A stretch of DNA of 64,000 nucleotides. Source: CAVVEQ01 sp963828855 (lineage in GTDB: Bacteria; Chloroflexota; Anaerolineae; Anaerolineales; Anaerolineaceae). This document shows, piece after piece, positions 25,523 to 34,115 of the stretch. A program made the position numbers and the translations under genes. The DNA lies in contig CAWHGB010000008.1 of assembly GCA_963828855.1 (NCBI GenBank), positions 310,001 through 374,000 on the forward strand, in the 5' to 3' direction. The notes beneath the pieces were generated by a model, which was not told the DNA's origin, made no database searches, and was given only the letters and a program-made list of their open reading frames with translations. The first letter of the stretch is position 1. Each line of letters starts with the position of its first letter.

Positions 25523-28006
25523 ATGGAAATCGGAACCATCCAATCAGTGGATATTGACCAGCAAATGCGCAGCGCTTACCTCGATTACGCGATGAGCGTC
25601 ATCGTCGCGCGAGCCCTGCCTGATGCCCGCGATGGGCTCAAACCTGTCCACCGGCGTATCCTCTTCGCTATGATGGATATGGGCATCCGCGCCAACACCG
25701 CCTACAAGAAATCCGCCCGCATCGTTGGCGAAGTCCTGGGAAAATACCATCCACATGGTGATATGGCCGTCTATGACGCCATGGCCCGCCTGGCGCAGGA
25801 TTTTTCCATGCGCTACCCATTGGTGGACGGGCAGGGAAACTTCGGTTCTATCGATGGTGATCTGCCCGCAGCCATGCGTTATACCGAAGCCCGGCTGGAA
25901 TCCACAGCTGAAGAAATGCTGGCGGATATCGATGCGCGCACGGTTGATTTCGTCGATAACTTCGACGCCACGCTCAAAGAACCCTCCGTTCTTCCTTCGC
26001 GTCTGCCCAACCTGTTGCTTAATGGCTCCTCCGGGATCGCGGTCGGTATGGCCACCAACATCCCCCCCCACAATCTTCGCGAACTCGCCGGGGCGGTCAA
26101 TCACCTGATCGAACGGTACGACCAGATGGACGACATCGATATCGATGAGCTGATGAGCTTCCTTCCCGGGCCGGATTTCCCCACCGGCGGGGTCATCATC
26201 GGTAAGGAGGGAATCCGCCAGGCGTATTCCACCGGGCGCGGAAAGGTCACCCTCCGGGGTTTGGCGCACATCGAAGAGATCAAGGGCGGCCGATTCAGCA
26301 TCGTGATCACCGAGATCCCTTACCAGGTAAATAAATCCAACCTGATCGAACGCATCGCCGAGCTTGTACGGAATGGGCGAATCGAATCGATCTCGGACTT
26401 ACGGGATGAATCCGACCGGCGTGGTATGAGCATCGTGATCGAACTTAAACGCACTGCCAATCCCCGCCAGGTACTGAATCAGCTCTATAAGTACACTCCC
26501 CTGGAAAGCACATTCAGCATTCACCTGCTTGCACTGGTGGATAGTGAGCCACGCTTGCTTTCACTAAAGAGAGCGCTCCAGGTCTATATCGAGCACCGCA
26601 TCCAGGTGATCACCCGCCGTACCCAGTACGAATTGGAGAAAGCTCTGCAGCGAGCGCATATCCTAAACGGTTTATTGATCGCACTCGCGAACCTGGATGA
26701 GGTCATCCGCACCATCCGTGAATCCCCTGATGTTGAGGAGGCTCGCACACGGTTGATGACCCGCTTCAATCTGAGCGAGATTCAAGCCAGTGCCATCCTC
26801 GATATGCAATTACGCCGCCTGGCTGCCCTGGAACGCCAGAAGATCGAAGATGAACACACCGCCCTGCTGGAACGGATCGCCTACCTGAATGATCTTTTGG
26901 CGAATCCCCACAAGATCCTGGATGTTATAAAGACGGACATGTCTGAAACCGCCGAGAAATATGGTGATGAGCGGCGTACACGGATCCAGTCGGAGGAGAA
27001 ACAGGAGTTGAAGGAAGAAGACCTTGTTCACGACGAATCCATCCTGATCAGCATAACTCAGAAGGGTTATATAAAGCGGGTGGCAGCTAATTTGTATCGC
27101 ACTCAGGCGAGGGGCGGACGCGGGGTTTCCGGGCAGACCATGCGCGATGAAGACGAAGTCCTGATGGTCATCCCGGCCCGAACCCTCCATACAATGCTCT
27201 TTTTCTCCGATCGGGGGAAGGTCTATTCGGAAAAAGCTTACCAGATCCCGGATGCGAACCGCACGGATAAGGGCATCCCCATTGTGAACATCATCTCGCT
27301 CGACGCCGGCGAAAGGATCACCACCGCCGTGACAGTGCCGGATTTCGAAAAAGGAAAATACTTCACCATGGCGACCATGAACGGCAAGGTCAAACGGGTG
27401 TCGCTTTCCGAATTCTCCTCCGTCCGTCCTTCCGGGTTGATCGCCATGTCGCTGGAATCGAGCGATGAGCTCGGTTGGGTCTGCCTCACCAGTGGGAAGG
27501 ATGAATTGCTTCTGGTGACAGCCAAGGGAATGGCTCTCCGGTTTTCGGAGTCCGTCATCCGCCCTGTCGGCCGACAGGCTGCCGGTGTGACCGGCATCAA
27601 GCTCGCAACCGGCGACCGCCTGGCTTCCATGGAAGTGGTCGAGGGGGATGCCTCGCTGGTTATTCTCACTGAACGCGGCTTTGGAAAGCGGTCCAAGCTT
27701 ACCGAATACCCTGTGAAGGGAAGGGCAACAAAAGGAGTGACCACCCTCAATGAGAAATACCTGGAAAAAACTGGCAAGATCGCAGCTGCCAGGGTGGTAC
27801 ATGATGCCGATGAAGCCACATTCATTAGTTCCAATGGGGTAGTCTTGCGCTTGAAAGTTAAAGATATAGCGCTCACCAGCCGCTCTTCCCGCGGGATCCA
27901 CTTGATGGATATCGGCGATAATGACACCGGTGCTTCCATTGCCAGGCTTTCAGAGGAGCAATTGAAACCAGTCAACGGCACGAACGAAGAGAAAACCCAG
28001 GATTAA
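25523..28006 (+). CDS. gyrA: DNA gyrase subunit A
   Basis: 827 residues. The breakage-reunion domain starts IDQQMRSAYLDYAMSVIVARALPD, and the catalytic tyrosine is Y120 in AAMRYTEARL. The C-terminal six-bladed pinwheel begins after residue about 510 with the GyrA box QARGGRGVSG, a variant of QRRGGKG, which supports gyrase over topoisomerase IV ParC. AGGAAAAAT precedes the ATG. gyrB is not adjacent. A strong terminator follows. It is transcribed divergently from pst. Confidence 0.96.
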   Translation: MEIGTIQSVDIDQQMRSAYLDYAMSVIVARALPDARDGLKPVHRRILFAMMDMGIRANTAYKKSARIVGEVLGKYHPHGDMAVYDAMARLAQDFSMRYPLVDGQGNFGSIDGDLPAAMRYTEARLESTAEEMLADIDARTVDFVDNFDATLKEPSVLPSRLPNLLLNGSSGIAVGMATNIPPHNLRELAGAVNHLIERYDQMDDIDIDELMSFLPGPDFPTGGVIIGKEGIRQAYSTGRGKVTLRGLAHIEEIKGGRFSIVITEIPYQVNKSNLIERIAELVRNGRIESISDLRDESDRRGMSIVIELKRTANPRQVLNQLYKYTPLESTFSIHLLALVDSEPRLLSLKRALQVYIEHRIQVITRRTQYELEKALQRAHILNGLLIALANLDEVIRTIRESPDVEEARTRLMTRFNLSEIQASAILDMQLRRLAALERQKIEDEHTALLERIAYLNDLLANPHKILDVIKTDMSETAEKYGDERRTRIQSEEKQELKEEDLVHDESILISITQKGYIKRVAANLYRTQARGGRGVSGQTMRDEDEVLMVIPARTLHTMLFFSDRGKVYSEKAYQIPDANRTDKGIPIVNIISLDAGERITTAVTVPDFEKGKYFTMATMNGKVKRVSLSEFSSVRPSGLIAMSLESSDELGWVCLTSGKDELLLVTAKGMALRFSESVIRPVGRQAAGVTGIKLATGDRLASMEVVEGDASLVILTERGFGKRSKLTEYPVKGRATKGVTTLNEKYLEKTGKIAAARVVHDADEATFISSNGVVLRLKVKDIALTSRSSRGIHLMDIGDNDTGASIARLSEEQLKPVNGTNEEKTQD

Positions 28007-28014
28007 TAAAATCA

Positions 28015-28047
28015 ACCCCCCGAATTACTCCGGGGGGTCGTTTTTTT
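28015..28047 (+). terminator. Rho-independent terminator of gyrA
   Basis: Eight-base stem ACCCCCCG / CGGGGGGT, loop AATTACTC, then CG and seven T. Confidence 0.9.
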
Positions 28048-28062
28048 ATAGAAGAAATATTT

Positions 28063-28269
28063 TTAGAGGAATGGTAGCATCACTTTTCCAAAAATCACCA
28101 GGACGAATGTACCCAGGATGCAGACCATGATGAGAAGCATTAACACCACGATAAACCGCTGGGGGGCGGTCATGCCCAGGAACTGCTTTTTCTGCTGCGA
28201 ATCGTCCTCGTAATAGTAATCATCCCCTTGCGGGCTGTCGGAAGCGGAACTGCGAAGATCATCCAGCAT
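28063..28269 (-). CDS. Small single-pass membrane protein
   Basis: 68 residues, not recognised. An acidic, tyrosine-rich N-terminus (DDYYYEDDSQQKK) is followed by one membrane helix, RFIVVLMLLIMVCILGTFVLVIF. GGGAGG is ideally placed five bases before ATG 28269. It starts 13 bases after the birA stop, so it is probably co-transcribed with birA. Confidence 0.75.
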   Translation of the reverse strand: MLDDLRSSASDSPQGDDYYYEDDSQQKKQFLGMTAPQRFIVVLMLLIMVCILGTFVLVIFGKVMLPFL

Positions 28270-28281
28270 GAATACCTCCCA

Positions 28282-29064
28282 TCATTTCCCAGGCCGCAGG
28301 TGCAAATCTCCCGCGGTGATTCCAATTTTAGCATCGTTCGCGGTGGTGATCTCCAAGCGCCCATCAGGAAGGATCCCTGACTGCGTACCGTAAACGATCG
28401 TTTTTCCGTCCTCAATAATCCGGACAGGTTCCCCCTGGAATGCCAGGTGTTCCTGCCAGTAATGGAAGAAGTCCGGCTTGCCCATTTCTTTCCGCCATTC
28501 GAATAATGTGTTTACGACCATTTTCAAGATCTCGTACCGCGGGATTGGCTGACCGTGCTCGTCATCTATGCAGCTGGCCGGGAATTGCAGTTCGTCAACC
28601 GGCGGTATGGAATCATGTGCAACATTGATGCCAATTCCAAGAATAACCGCGTCCACTTTGCTCCCCTGCCAGGAGGTCTCAGCCAGAATGCCGCACACTT
28701 TTTTTCTGCGGATCAGGATATCATTCGGCCACTTGATTTCAGCTTGCAGGTTCCATCCACGGTTCAGCGCATCACAAACGGCTACACCCCCCAATGGAGC
28801 GAATAGGCTAATTTGCTCAATTTCTGCCAGAGACAGACGCAGGATAAAACTGAATGCCAGCGCAGCTCCTGCCCGAGTTTGCCAGCGCCGCTCATGCCTG
28901 CCCCGCCCAGCGGTCTGCGTGTCCGCAAGGACGAGCGATCCATCCGCCACGCCCGACTTGCTCCAGGCCGAGGCTTCATCATTCGTGGATCCAATGGAAT
29001 CGAAGTAGCGGATTCCCGGAACGCCAAGAAATTCCTCGAGCCTGGTTATTTCCTTGAAATCCAT
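28282..29064 (-). CDS. birA: Biotin-[acetyl-CoA-carboxylase] ligase
   Basis: 260 residues, catalytic and C-terminal SH3-like domains only; the N-terminal DNA-binding domain of bifunctional BirA is missing, so it should not act as a repressor. Motifs are SIGSTNDEA, the biotinyl-AMP loop AGRGRHERRWQ, the lysine-bearing IKWPNDILI, and GILAETS with LGIGINV. It activates biotin to biotinyl-AMP and attaches it to the carboxylase carrier lysine in the cytoplasm. Confidence 0.92.
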   Translation of the reverse strand: MDFKEITRLEEFLGVPGIRYFDSIGSTNDEASAWSKSGVADGSLVLADTQTAGRGRHERRWQTRAGAALAFSFILRLSLAEIEQISLFAPLGGVAVCDALNRGWNLQAEIKWPNDILIRRKKVCGILAETSWQGSKVDAVILGIGINVAHDSIPPVDELQFPASCIDDEHGQPIPRYEILKMVVNTLFEWRKEMGKPDFFHYWQEHLAFQGEPVRIIEDGKTIVYGTQSGILPDGRLEITTANDAKIGITAGDLHLRPGK

Positions 29065-29080
29065 TCAGTCATTCTAAACG

Positions 29081-29108
29081 AAAAGAGCAGCCAGTTGGCT
29101 GCCCTTTT
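29081..29108 (-). terminator. Terminator of hsp20
   Basis: Minus-strand stem AAAAGGGCAGCC / GGCTGCTCTTTT (one G-T pair), loop AACT, five bases after the hsp20 stop. Confidence 0.8.
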
Positions 29109-29113
29109 TGAAG

Positions 29114-29530
29114 TTATTCCGCTTTGACCTTGATCGAGCGGGGTTTGGCCTCTTCCGCTTTGGGGATCACCAGGGTCAGGATGCCATCCTTTAAGGATGC
29201 GGTGGATTTCCCAGCGTCGATCGGCTCGGAGAAGCTGAACTCGCGGCTGAATTTTCCATCCGGCAGCTCTTTACGCAGAAAGTCCTCGTTCTCCGGATTA
29301 TCGGCTTTGTACTCACCTTTGATGCTGACTGTTTCACGGGTGAACTGAATATCCAAGTCTTCCGCAGAGACGCCAGCGATCATAGCCCGGATCTCATAGG
29401 ATTCGGCTGAATTGCGGATATTTGCAGGGAACATGCAATCACATTCGCCTGAATTCCTTTGCCACGCTTCAGCGGGTCCCATCCAGGGTCGGCGGTGTGG
29501 GTGAACATGGGGCGCAAAATAATATACCAT
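29114..29530 (-). CDS. Small heat-shock protein (Hsp20/alpha-crystallin family)
   Basis: 138 residues from ATG 29530 (AAGGAG six bases upstream). An unusual His/Trp/Pro-rich N-terminus (YYFAPHVHPHRRPWMG) precedes the alpha-crystallin domain, residues about 40-135: YEIRAMIAGVSAEDLDIQF, TVSIKGEY, FSREFSFSEPIDAGKSTASL and the C-terminal GILTLVIPKAEEAKPRSIKVK. The IPK segment is the conserved end of the domain. It is a holdase chaperone. No CIRCE-like repeat lies upstream. Confidence 0.93.
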   Translation of the reverse strand: MVYYFAPHVHPHRRPWMGPAEAWQRNSGECDCMFPANIRNSAESYEIRAMIAGVSAEDLDIQFTRETVSIKGEYKADNPENEDFLRKELPDGKFSREFSFSEPIDAGKSTASLKDGILTLVIPKAEEAKPRSIKVKAE

Positions 29531-29657
29531 TTCTAACTCCTTTGTATTTGTTGGATTGATTTTATTCAGCCGGTGTAAGAATCCCGATAACAATATGTAT
29601 GCGTTGTATAAGAAATCGGCTCCGGCAGTGATTATGGTATGATTGCGCCGAATTGCC

Positions 29658-29990
29658 ATGGACGACAAGATCACCATCATCGAAGGACCTCCGCCAGTTT
29701 TTGAACCAGTCAGCGACGCCTGGGCGCTGGGATTATTCGAAACCGCGTCAAATTCCGACCTCACAATCACCCGCCTTCGTACTTATAATGGAGCGGAACT
29801 GGTGGAACGCTGCCATCGAGCCTGGGATAAGCAGGATTTCTGCTGGCTGCATTACCGTAATGAAATGGGATTGGAAGAACAGGCTCCCATCCTGGCAGCC
29901 CGAGCGGTGGATACCAGCGACGGCCAGGTTCTCTTCCTTTGGGTGCGTCACCATCCGAATTTACCCCCTCCGGGTGAAAACCTTATTTAA
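29658..29990 (+). CDS. Conserved hypothetical small protein
   Basis: 110 residues, not assigned. Begins MDDKITIIEGPPPVFEPV and ends in a short basic/proline tail. Central region has LRTYNGAELVERCHRAWDKQ, LHYRNEMGLEEQAPILAARAV and QVLFLWVRH, a compact alpha/beta pattern. Alternative start ATG five codons upstream. No recognisable ribosome site. No neighbours on this strand; the next element is the tRNA-Arg terminator. Confidence 0.65.
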   Translation: MDDKITIIEGPPPVFEPVSDAWALGLFETASNSDLTITRLRTYNGAELVERCHRAWDKQDFCWLHYRNEMGLEEQAPILAARAVDTSDGQVLFLWVRHHPNLPPPGENLI

Positions 29991-30003
29991 TCGACTACGA
30001 AAA

Positions 30004-30034
30004 AAACACGGCAGGAAAAAACCTTGCCGTGTTT
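30004..30034 (-). terminator. Terminator of tRNA-Arg
   Basis: Stem AAACACGGCA(A)GG / CC-TGCCGTGTTT around a T6 loop, followed by more T on the minus strand. Confidence 0.8.
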
Positions 30035-30042
30035 CGTTTGAG

Positions 30043-30117
30043 TGCCCCAGGAGGGACTCGAACCCTCAACCAAGGCGTTAGGAGTGCCTTACTCTATCCA
30101 ATTTGAGCTACTGAGGC
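30043..30117 (-). tRNA. tRNA-Arg (anticodon CCT)
   Basis: Minus-strand cloverleaf: acceptor GCCTCAG with CTGGGGC (one G-T pair), D arm with GCTC, anticodon loop CTCCTAA (anticodon CCT, reads AGG), T arm GAGGGTTCGAGTCCCTC. A31-C39 mismatch closes the anticodon stem. CCA is not encoded. Confidence 0.9.
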
Positions 30118-30141
30118 GCGCGCCAATTATAGCATCAGAAT

Positions 30142-30321
30142 AAAAAAACATGAGCGGTCTCGCATAGCAGGGGGTTTCTATCGGTTTCACTGCCTGGGGC
30201 AGTCGCTGCCAAATAGGCAAGCTTGGTTTTTTTGAGATGCCACTGTATCTCAAGTTGTGGATTATCCACAGTTCAGAATACTGAAACAACTATGCGATTG
30301 GCTTACAGAGACCACTCATGT
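30142..30321 (-). ncRNA. Unassigned structured small RNA, about 175 nt
   Basis: No ORF. On the minus strand the RNA begins ACATGAGTGGTCTC and ends GAGACCGCTCATG followed by seven U, so its two ends pair (13 bp, one mismatch) and form the terminator themselves. A second helix CGCATAG/CTATGCG continues the closing stem after an 11-base bulge (TGTAAGCCAAT on the 5-prime side). Inside lie five further hairpins: TTCAG-TATT-CTGAA, TGTGGA-TAA-TCCACA, TTGAGAT...ATCTCAA, TGCC-TATTT-GGCA, ACTGCC-CCA-GGCAGT. An excellent promoter precedes it. It does not match RNase P, tmRNA or SRP RNA; 6S-like closure of the ends is possible but the multibranched core argues against it. Confidence 0.8.
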
Positions 30322-30327
30322 AAAAAC

Positions 30328-30356
30328 AATATAGCACGCAGAAAACAATATTTCAA
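30328..30356 (-). promoter_or_regulatory. Promoter of the structured RNA
   Basis: Minus strand: TTGAAA (30351-30356), 17-base spacer, TATATT (30328-30333). The predicted start is 30321, the first base of the paired 5-prime end. Confidence 0.75.
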
Positions 30357-30363
30357 CAAACGA

Positions 30364-31134
30364 TTATGGTTTACCGATGAGGATATTCCCGAAGGTTAGG
30401 ATAACCGGGTATTTTTCCTGGGAAAGTCCCCCTACGCCAACCAACCCGGGTTCTGTTTGATCCGCGACCGGCCGGTTGAATACTTCAGTACCATTTATAT
30501 AGAGGATAAGGTTGTTTCCATTACAAAGGAATTGGATCACATTGCTCTTGTCGGTTCCGGTATTGATCGCTGTCGAGGATGTATCCCCAATAAAGTTGGT
30601 ATATGGATTGAATTTCGTTGCCCGCTTGTCGGTGTCATAACGATAGATGGAAAAAAAGCCCGAGGTGGATACCCTGGCTTCGTACCAGCCCTTATCGTTT
30701 GCCCGGCAGACCAGGGCAGCCGCGTGGTTGTTCACCCCATGGCTGGTTATCGTTGCCTGGAGGTTTATATCCGGGTAGATCCCTCCGCTATAAAAAATAT
30801 ATGCGTCTGTTTGCGCAGCATTTATTAGTAGTTTTATACCAGCGTCAGTAGTAGAGAGATTAACCTGATCTGCTTTTGAAGTTGTTACGATCAAAGGTTG
30901 GTTTGATATCCAGCATGCCTGGGTTTTAGATCCATTAAATTCCTCGGTGTAATATTCCGGGCAGGAGATCAATTCCCCCGGGGTATTGGTTTGAGTTTCC
31001 ACGATCACCCCCGAACGATCTTCCGGGGCGTTTATCATGGCAGGCGGTGGTGAGACAGGCGCTTGGGAACATGCGCCAAGCAAAAGGCAGGATCCGAAGA
31101 TGATAGATATTTTTAATATGACGGTAATATTCAC
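30364..31134 (-). CDS. Lipoprotein with concanavalin-A-like (LamG/DUF1080-type) domain
   Basis: 256 residues from GTG 31134 (ATG 31140 is two codons upstream). A signal peptide ends in LLLGAC. The mature part has a Pro/Thr-rich linker, then a beta-sandwich-like segment: YYTEEFNGSKTQACW, INLQATITSHGVNNHAAALVCR, GWYEARVSTSGFFSIYRYD, NVIQFLCNGNNLILYINGTEVF, ending GLVGVGGLS. This is the pattern of concanavalin-A-like sugar-binding or DUF1080 domains. A TATAAT box (31141-31146) ends six bases before the GTG, suggesting a leaderless mRNA. The binding partner is unknown. Confidence 0.8.
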   Translation of the reverse strand: MNITVILKISIIFGSCLLLGACSQAPVSPPPAMINAPEDRSGVIVETQTNTPGELISCPEYYTEEFNGSKTQACWISNQPLIVTTSKADQVNLSTTDAGIKLLINAAQTDAYIFYSGGIYPDINLQATITSHGVNNHAAALVCRANDKGWYEARVSTSGFFSIYRYDTDKRATKFNPYTNFIGDTSSTAINTGTDKSNVIQFLCNGNNLILYINGTEVFNRPVADQTEPGLVGVGGLSQEKYPVILTFGNILIGKP

Positions 31135-31232
31135 CCTCATATTATATATGCTTTAACCACACGAAAAGAATTATCTGCCCAGGTTTTATCACTTCATCTT
31201 CGGAAAATGGTTCATGTTTTTAAGTTTAAAGC

Positions 31233-31265
31233 GATTGCCAGGCATGGTTAACATGCCTGGCAATC
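31233..31265. terminator. Long perfect inverted repeat in the intergenic region
   Basis: A 14-base perfect stem GATTGCCAGGCATG / CATGCCTGGCAATC with a 5-base loop (GTTAA). No U-tract follows on either strand. It lies in the 300-base gap 31141-31444, which otherwise shows no gene. It may end the NYN-gene transcript or bind a protein. Confidence 0.55.
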
Positions 31266-31444
31266 TTCACGGAGGGAATGTCATCAACTGCTTTTTTTGC
31301 CGCCCGGGGGGGACGGGCGCCAAGTGCATTTGATGGCCTGACACCATTGTCTACCAATAAAGTTTTCGGTGCCGACTCTAATATATACAAATACTATCAG
31401 AATAGCATTAATTGGGATTAAGAGTTGGATTAATCTTGGCTGCC

Positions 31445-31915
31445 TTAATCTGGTTTCCCCGTCTTGAAAAGCTTCATCCACTCGTCAATTTCATCCGTTT
31501 CCAGAGGAGGCTGTTCACGCGTTTTTTGCCCATCCTTCCGAAGGCTTTCCAGAATGGAACGGGCAAAATCGGGTGAATCCACAATGTTAGCTCCCAACCT
31601 CCGACAGGCATCCTGCACCTGGTGATCGTGGCTGACCACATACCATGCTCGCGGATTTTTCAAGGATCTCACCCGCTCGATGATCGCCGTATCGGCAATT
31701 GAGGGAGCAGCGATGGAATGCACCGTTATCATTCCGACCCGGTGGGTTCTTGGCTGCCCAGCAGGAGCTTTATCGAAGAAGACCTCGATCTTGCTGCGGC
31801 TAACCCTTCCGTGAACCTGCAGCAGGTTTACCAACCGATCCTCATCATCAATATCTGCCAGGCTTATTCCCGGCAGAAAAGGGATGAGGTTATGTCCATC
31901 GATCAGGTACTGCAT
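31445..31915 (-). CDS. NYN-domain (YacP/Rae1-like) ribonuclease
   Basis: 156 residues. MQYLIDGHNLIPFLPGISL is the PIN-like NYN start with the first catalytic aspartate (DGHN); KIEVFFDKAP, then SIADTAIIERVRS and YVVSHDHQVQDACRRLGANIV supply the remaining acidic positions. YacP/Rae1 proteins cleave mRNA in association with ribosomes. The C-terminal tail (TREQPPLETDEIDEWMKLF) is acidic. It is divergent from the lamin-tail-domain gene. Confidence 0.85.
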   Translation of the reverse strand: MQYLIDGHNLIPFLPGISLADIDDEDRLVNLLQVHGRVSRSKIEVFFDKAPAGQPRTHRVGMITVHSIAAPSIADTAIIERVRSLKNPRAWYVVSHDHQVQDACRRLGANIVDSPDFARSILESLRKDGQKTREQPPLETDEIDEWMKLFKTGKPD

Positions 31916-31963
31916 AAGGTTCCCAGAGGCGCGGCAATTGTGCTATGATTTACACAACAAACC

Positions 31964-32470
31964 ATGAGATCAGCTCCGCGGTCATTGCCTTTCATTGTAC
32001 TCAATATAATCATCTCCGCCCTGGTCACCCTCACCGTGCTTTTCATATGGGACAAAACGCACCAGGTGCAGACACCGCCAGCGGTGAAAACGTCCTCTTT
32101 ACCCCAAGCCATTGTATCTGGCGATTGTGATGTCATAATTCCCCCAAAATCCGAAGAAGTTGTGCGAATCACGAATGTTTTTGGCGCAGGGAATTTACAG
32201 GAGGAACAGGTGACCATCCAGCGGGTCGGCGATGGCGAACTTTGCCTGAATGGATGGAAACTGACCAGCGAAGGTGCAGGATCCTACGAATTTCCCTCTC
32301 ACTTGCGGCTTTATACTGGAGGCGCCATCATCGCTGTCTACTCCCGCCCTGGAACGGATAACGCCCTCGAGTTATTCTGGGGAAGAACTTCACCAGCCTG
32401 GGTATCGGGGCAAAAAGCGCTGATTTATGATCCATCTGGAAATCTCCGGGCGGAATATATCATTCCTTAG
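31964..32470 (+). CDS. Membrane-anchored lamin-tail-domain protein
   Basis: 168 residues. An N-terminal helix (LPFIVLNIIISALVTLTVLFIW) anchors an extracytoplasmic domain with the lamin-tail pattern: VVRITNVFGAGNLQEEQVTIQRVGDGELCLNGWKL, YEFPSHLRLYTGGAIIAVYS, ALELFWGRTSPAWVSGQKALIYDPSG. Such domains are structural or nucleic-acid/wall-binding appendages in bacteria. It ends 21 bases before dnaX and may be the first gene of that operon. Confidence 0.75.
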   Translation: MRSAPRSLPFIVLNIIISALVTLTVLFIWDKTHQVQTPPAVKTSSLPQAIVSGDCDVIIPPKSEEVVRITNVFGAGNLQEEQVTIQRVGDGELCLNGWKLTSEGAGSYEFPSHLRLYTGGAIIAVYSRPGTDNALELFWGRTSPAWVSGQKALIYDPSGNLRAEYIIP

Positions 32471-32491
32471 ACTTTGACCAGGATTACTTCC

Positions 32492-34111
32492 ATGACACAG
32501 GCACTTTACCGAAAATGGCGTCCTCATCTTTGGGAGGAAGTAGTTGGCCAGGACCCGATCGTCCAAACCCTGCGAAATTCCATCCGGCACGGCAACTTGA
32601 GGCATGCCTACCTGTTTTCCGGCCCACGCGGTACTGGCAAGACGACCACCGCCCGCCTGTTGGCAAAGGCTTTCAATTGCCTTTCCGAAGATCCCACCGT
32701 CCGTCCTTGTGATACTTGTACACATTGCCGTGCAGTAAATGAAACCGCATATATCGATCTCATCGAGATCGATGCTGCCTCCAATACCAGCGTCGAAGAC
32801 GTGCGTAAAATGCGGGAAAAAGTAGGTCTTTCCCCCAGCCAGGGAAAATATAAGGTCTATATTATCGACGAAGTCCACATGCTTTCCACAGCTGCCTTCA
32901 ATGCACTTCTGAAGACGCTGGAGGAACCACCCTCGCACTCAGTTTTCATCCTGGCGACCACCGAGATCCATAAGATACCTGCCACGGTCCTATCACGCTG
33001 CCAGCGGTTCGAATTCCGCCGCATCCCGGTCAACCACATCGTGGTTCAACTGGAAAAGATCGTCCAAAAGGAAAAATTGCAGGTCAGCAACGATGCACTG
33101 GTGCTCATCGCCCGCCAGGCCACTGGCAGCCTGCGGGATGCGATCTCCCTTCTCGATCAGCTCACATCCAGCGGCGAGGCAGTCGAACTTCAGAGCGCCC
33201 AGGAGCTCCTGGGAACCTCCACCAGCCAATCCGTGATAGATCTGGCCGAAGCAGTGATCACTAAAAACGCGATGAATGCGTTGGAAACACTACACGCCGC
33301 GTTGGATGGGGGTACGGATCCGCGCCAACTCGCCAGGCAGATGGTCGACCATTTCCGCAGTTTGTTGCTCATCGCCCTGGGTAACCCGGATCAGGTGGAT
33401 GCCTCCCTTGACCAAAAACAGGTCATGCAGGCGCAAAGCAGCCGAAGTGATGCCCGCAGCTTGGTGGAATATATCCGCCTCTTCAACTCAGCCGCCTCCG
33501 ATTCCCGCAACTCATGGCAGCCCTCGCTTTCCCTGGAAATGGCGCTCGCCCAGGCAACCTCAAATTTTCCAGAGTTGATTAAAGCAGAGACCAAACCTCC
33601 GGTTCCCGCTGCCAGGAAGGATTCGCCTGCACCTTCCCCAATGAAGCCAACACAAGTGATTACTCAATCCAAACCAGTTTCCCCGGTAGATCATAATTCG
33701 AAACCGGAGCCTCAGAACCCCCCCAAGGTAAATCCCAATCTTTCAAACAAGGAGACAACCGCGGGTGAGGCGGAAGAGGTGCTAAGACAGTGGGATAAAA
33801 TTCGCGCGGCGGTGAAGCGGCTGCGCCCGCAGACGGAAGCACTTCTGAATTCCTGCAAGGTACGCCGAATCCAGGATGGCCGTCTTTTCCTTGGGTTCGA
33901 TGGCGAGCTGCTCCGCTCGAAAATGGAAGCCGGGGAAAATATCGTCACAACCCGCCAGGCGATCGTGGAAGTGGCCGGGGTGGATATCGATGTCGTCTGT
34001 ATCGTTGTCAACCCCAAGACCGCTGCCCAACCACAGGATCTGGATGCTGAACCGGATGGGATCGTATCCGCCGCGGTGAATGCTGGCGGAAAAATCATAC
34101 ACAAGGAGTAG
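32492..34111 (+). CDS. dnaX: DNA polymerase III subunit gamma/tau
   Basis: 539 residues. AAA+ clamp-loader ATPase: QALYRKWRPHLWEEVVGQDP, Walker A GPRGTGKTTTARLLAKAFNC, the zinc-binding cysteines CDTCTHC, Walker B IIDEVHML, sensor ATTEIHKIPATVLSRCQRF. Residues 210-360 form the domain III collar; a Pro-rich linker (about 375-425) leads to a short C-terminal tau-like domain (VKRLRPQTEALLNSCKVRR). ATG 32492 has AGGA upstream; the frame extends six codons further without a ribosome site. Operon with ybaB and recR, a widely conserved order. Confidence 0.95.
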   Translation: MTQALYRKWRPHLWEEVVGQDPIVQTLRNSIRHGNLRHAYLFSGPRGTGKTTTARLLAKAFNCLSEDPTVRPCDTCTHCRAVNETAYIDLIEIDAASNTSVEDVRKMREKVGLSPSQGKYKVYIIDEVHMLSTAAFNALLKTLEEPPSHSVFILATTEIHKIPATVLSRCQRFEFRRIPVNHIVVQLEKIVQKEKLQVSNDALVLIARQATGSLRDAISLLDQLTSSGEAVELQSAQELLGTSTSQSVIDLAEAVITKNAMNALETLHAALDGGTDPRQLARQMVDHFRSLLLIALGNPDQVDASLDQKQVMQAQSSRSDARSLVEYIRLFNSAASDSRNSWQPSLSLEMALAQATSNFPELIKAETKPPVPAARKDSPAPSPMKPTQVITQSKPVSPVDHNSKPEPQNPPKVNPNLSNKETTAGEAEEVLRQWDKIRAAVKRLRPQTEALLNSCKVRRIQDGRLFLGFDGELLRSKMEAGENIVTTRQAIVEVAGVDIDVVCIVVNPKTAAQPQDLDAEPDGIVSAAVNAGGKIIHKE

Positions 34112-34115
34112 GAGT

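Noticed and set aside
26810..27901. 363-codon ORF opposite gyrA
   Set aside because: Shadow of gyrA codon bias; sequence has no recognisable domain and an unnatural composition.
30241..30275. DnaA-box-like TTATCCACA suggesting an origin
   Set aside because: A single site that is half of an internal hairpin of the structured RNA; no cluster of boxes, no dnaA/dnaN nearby.
31284..31481. 65-codon ORF after the NYN nuclease gene
   Set aside because: It starts inside the nuclease gene in another frame, has no ribosome site, and its sequence is unlike known proteins.
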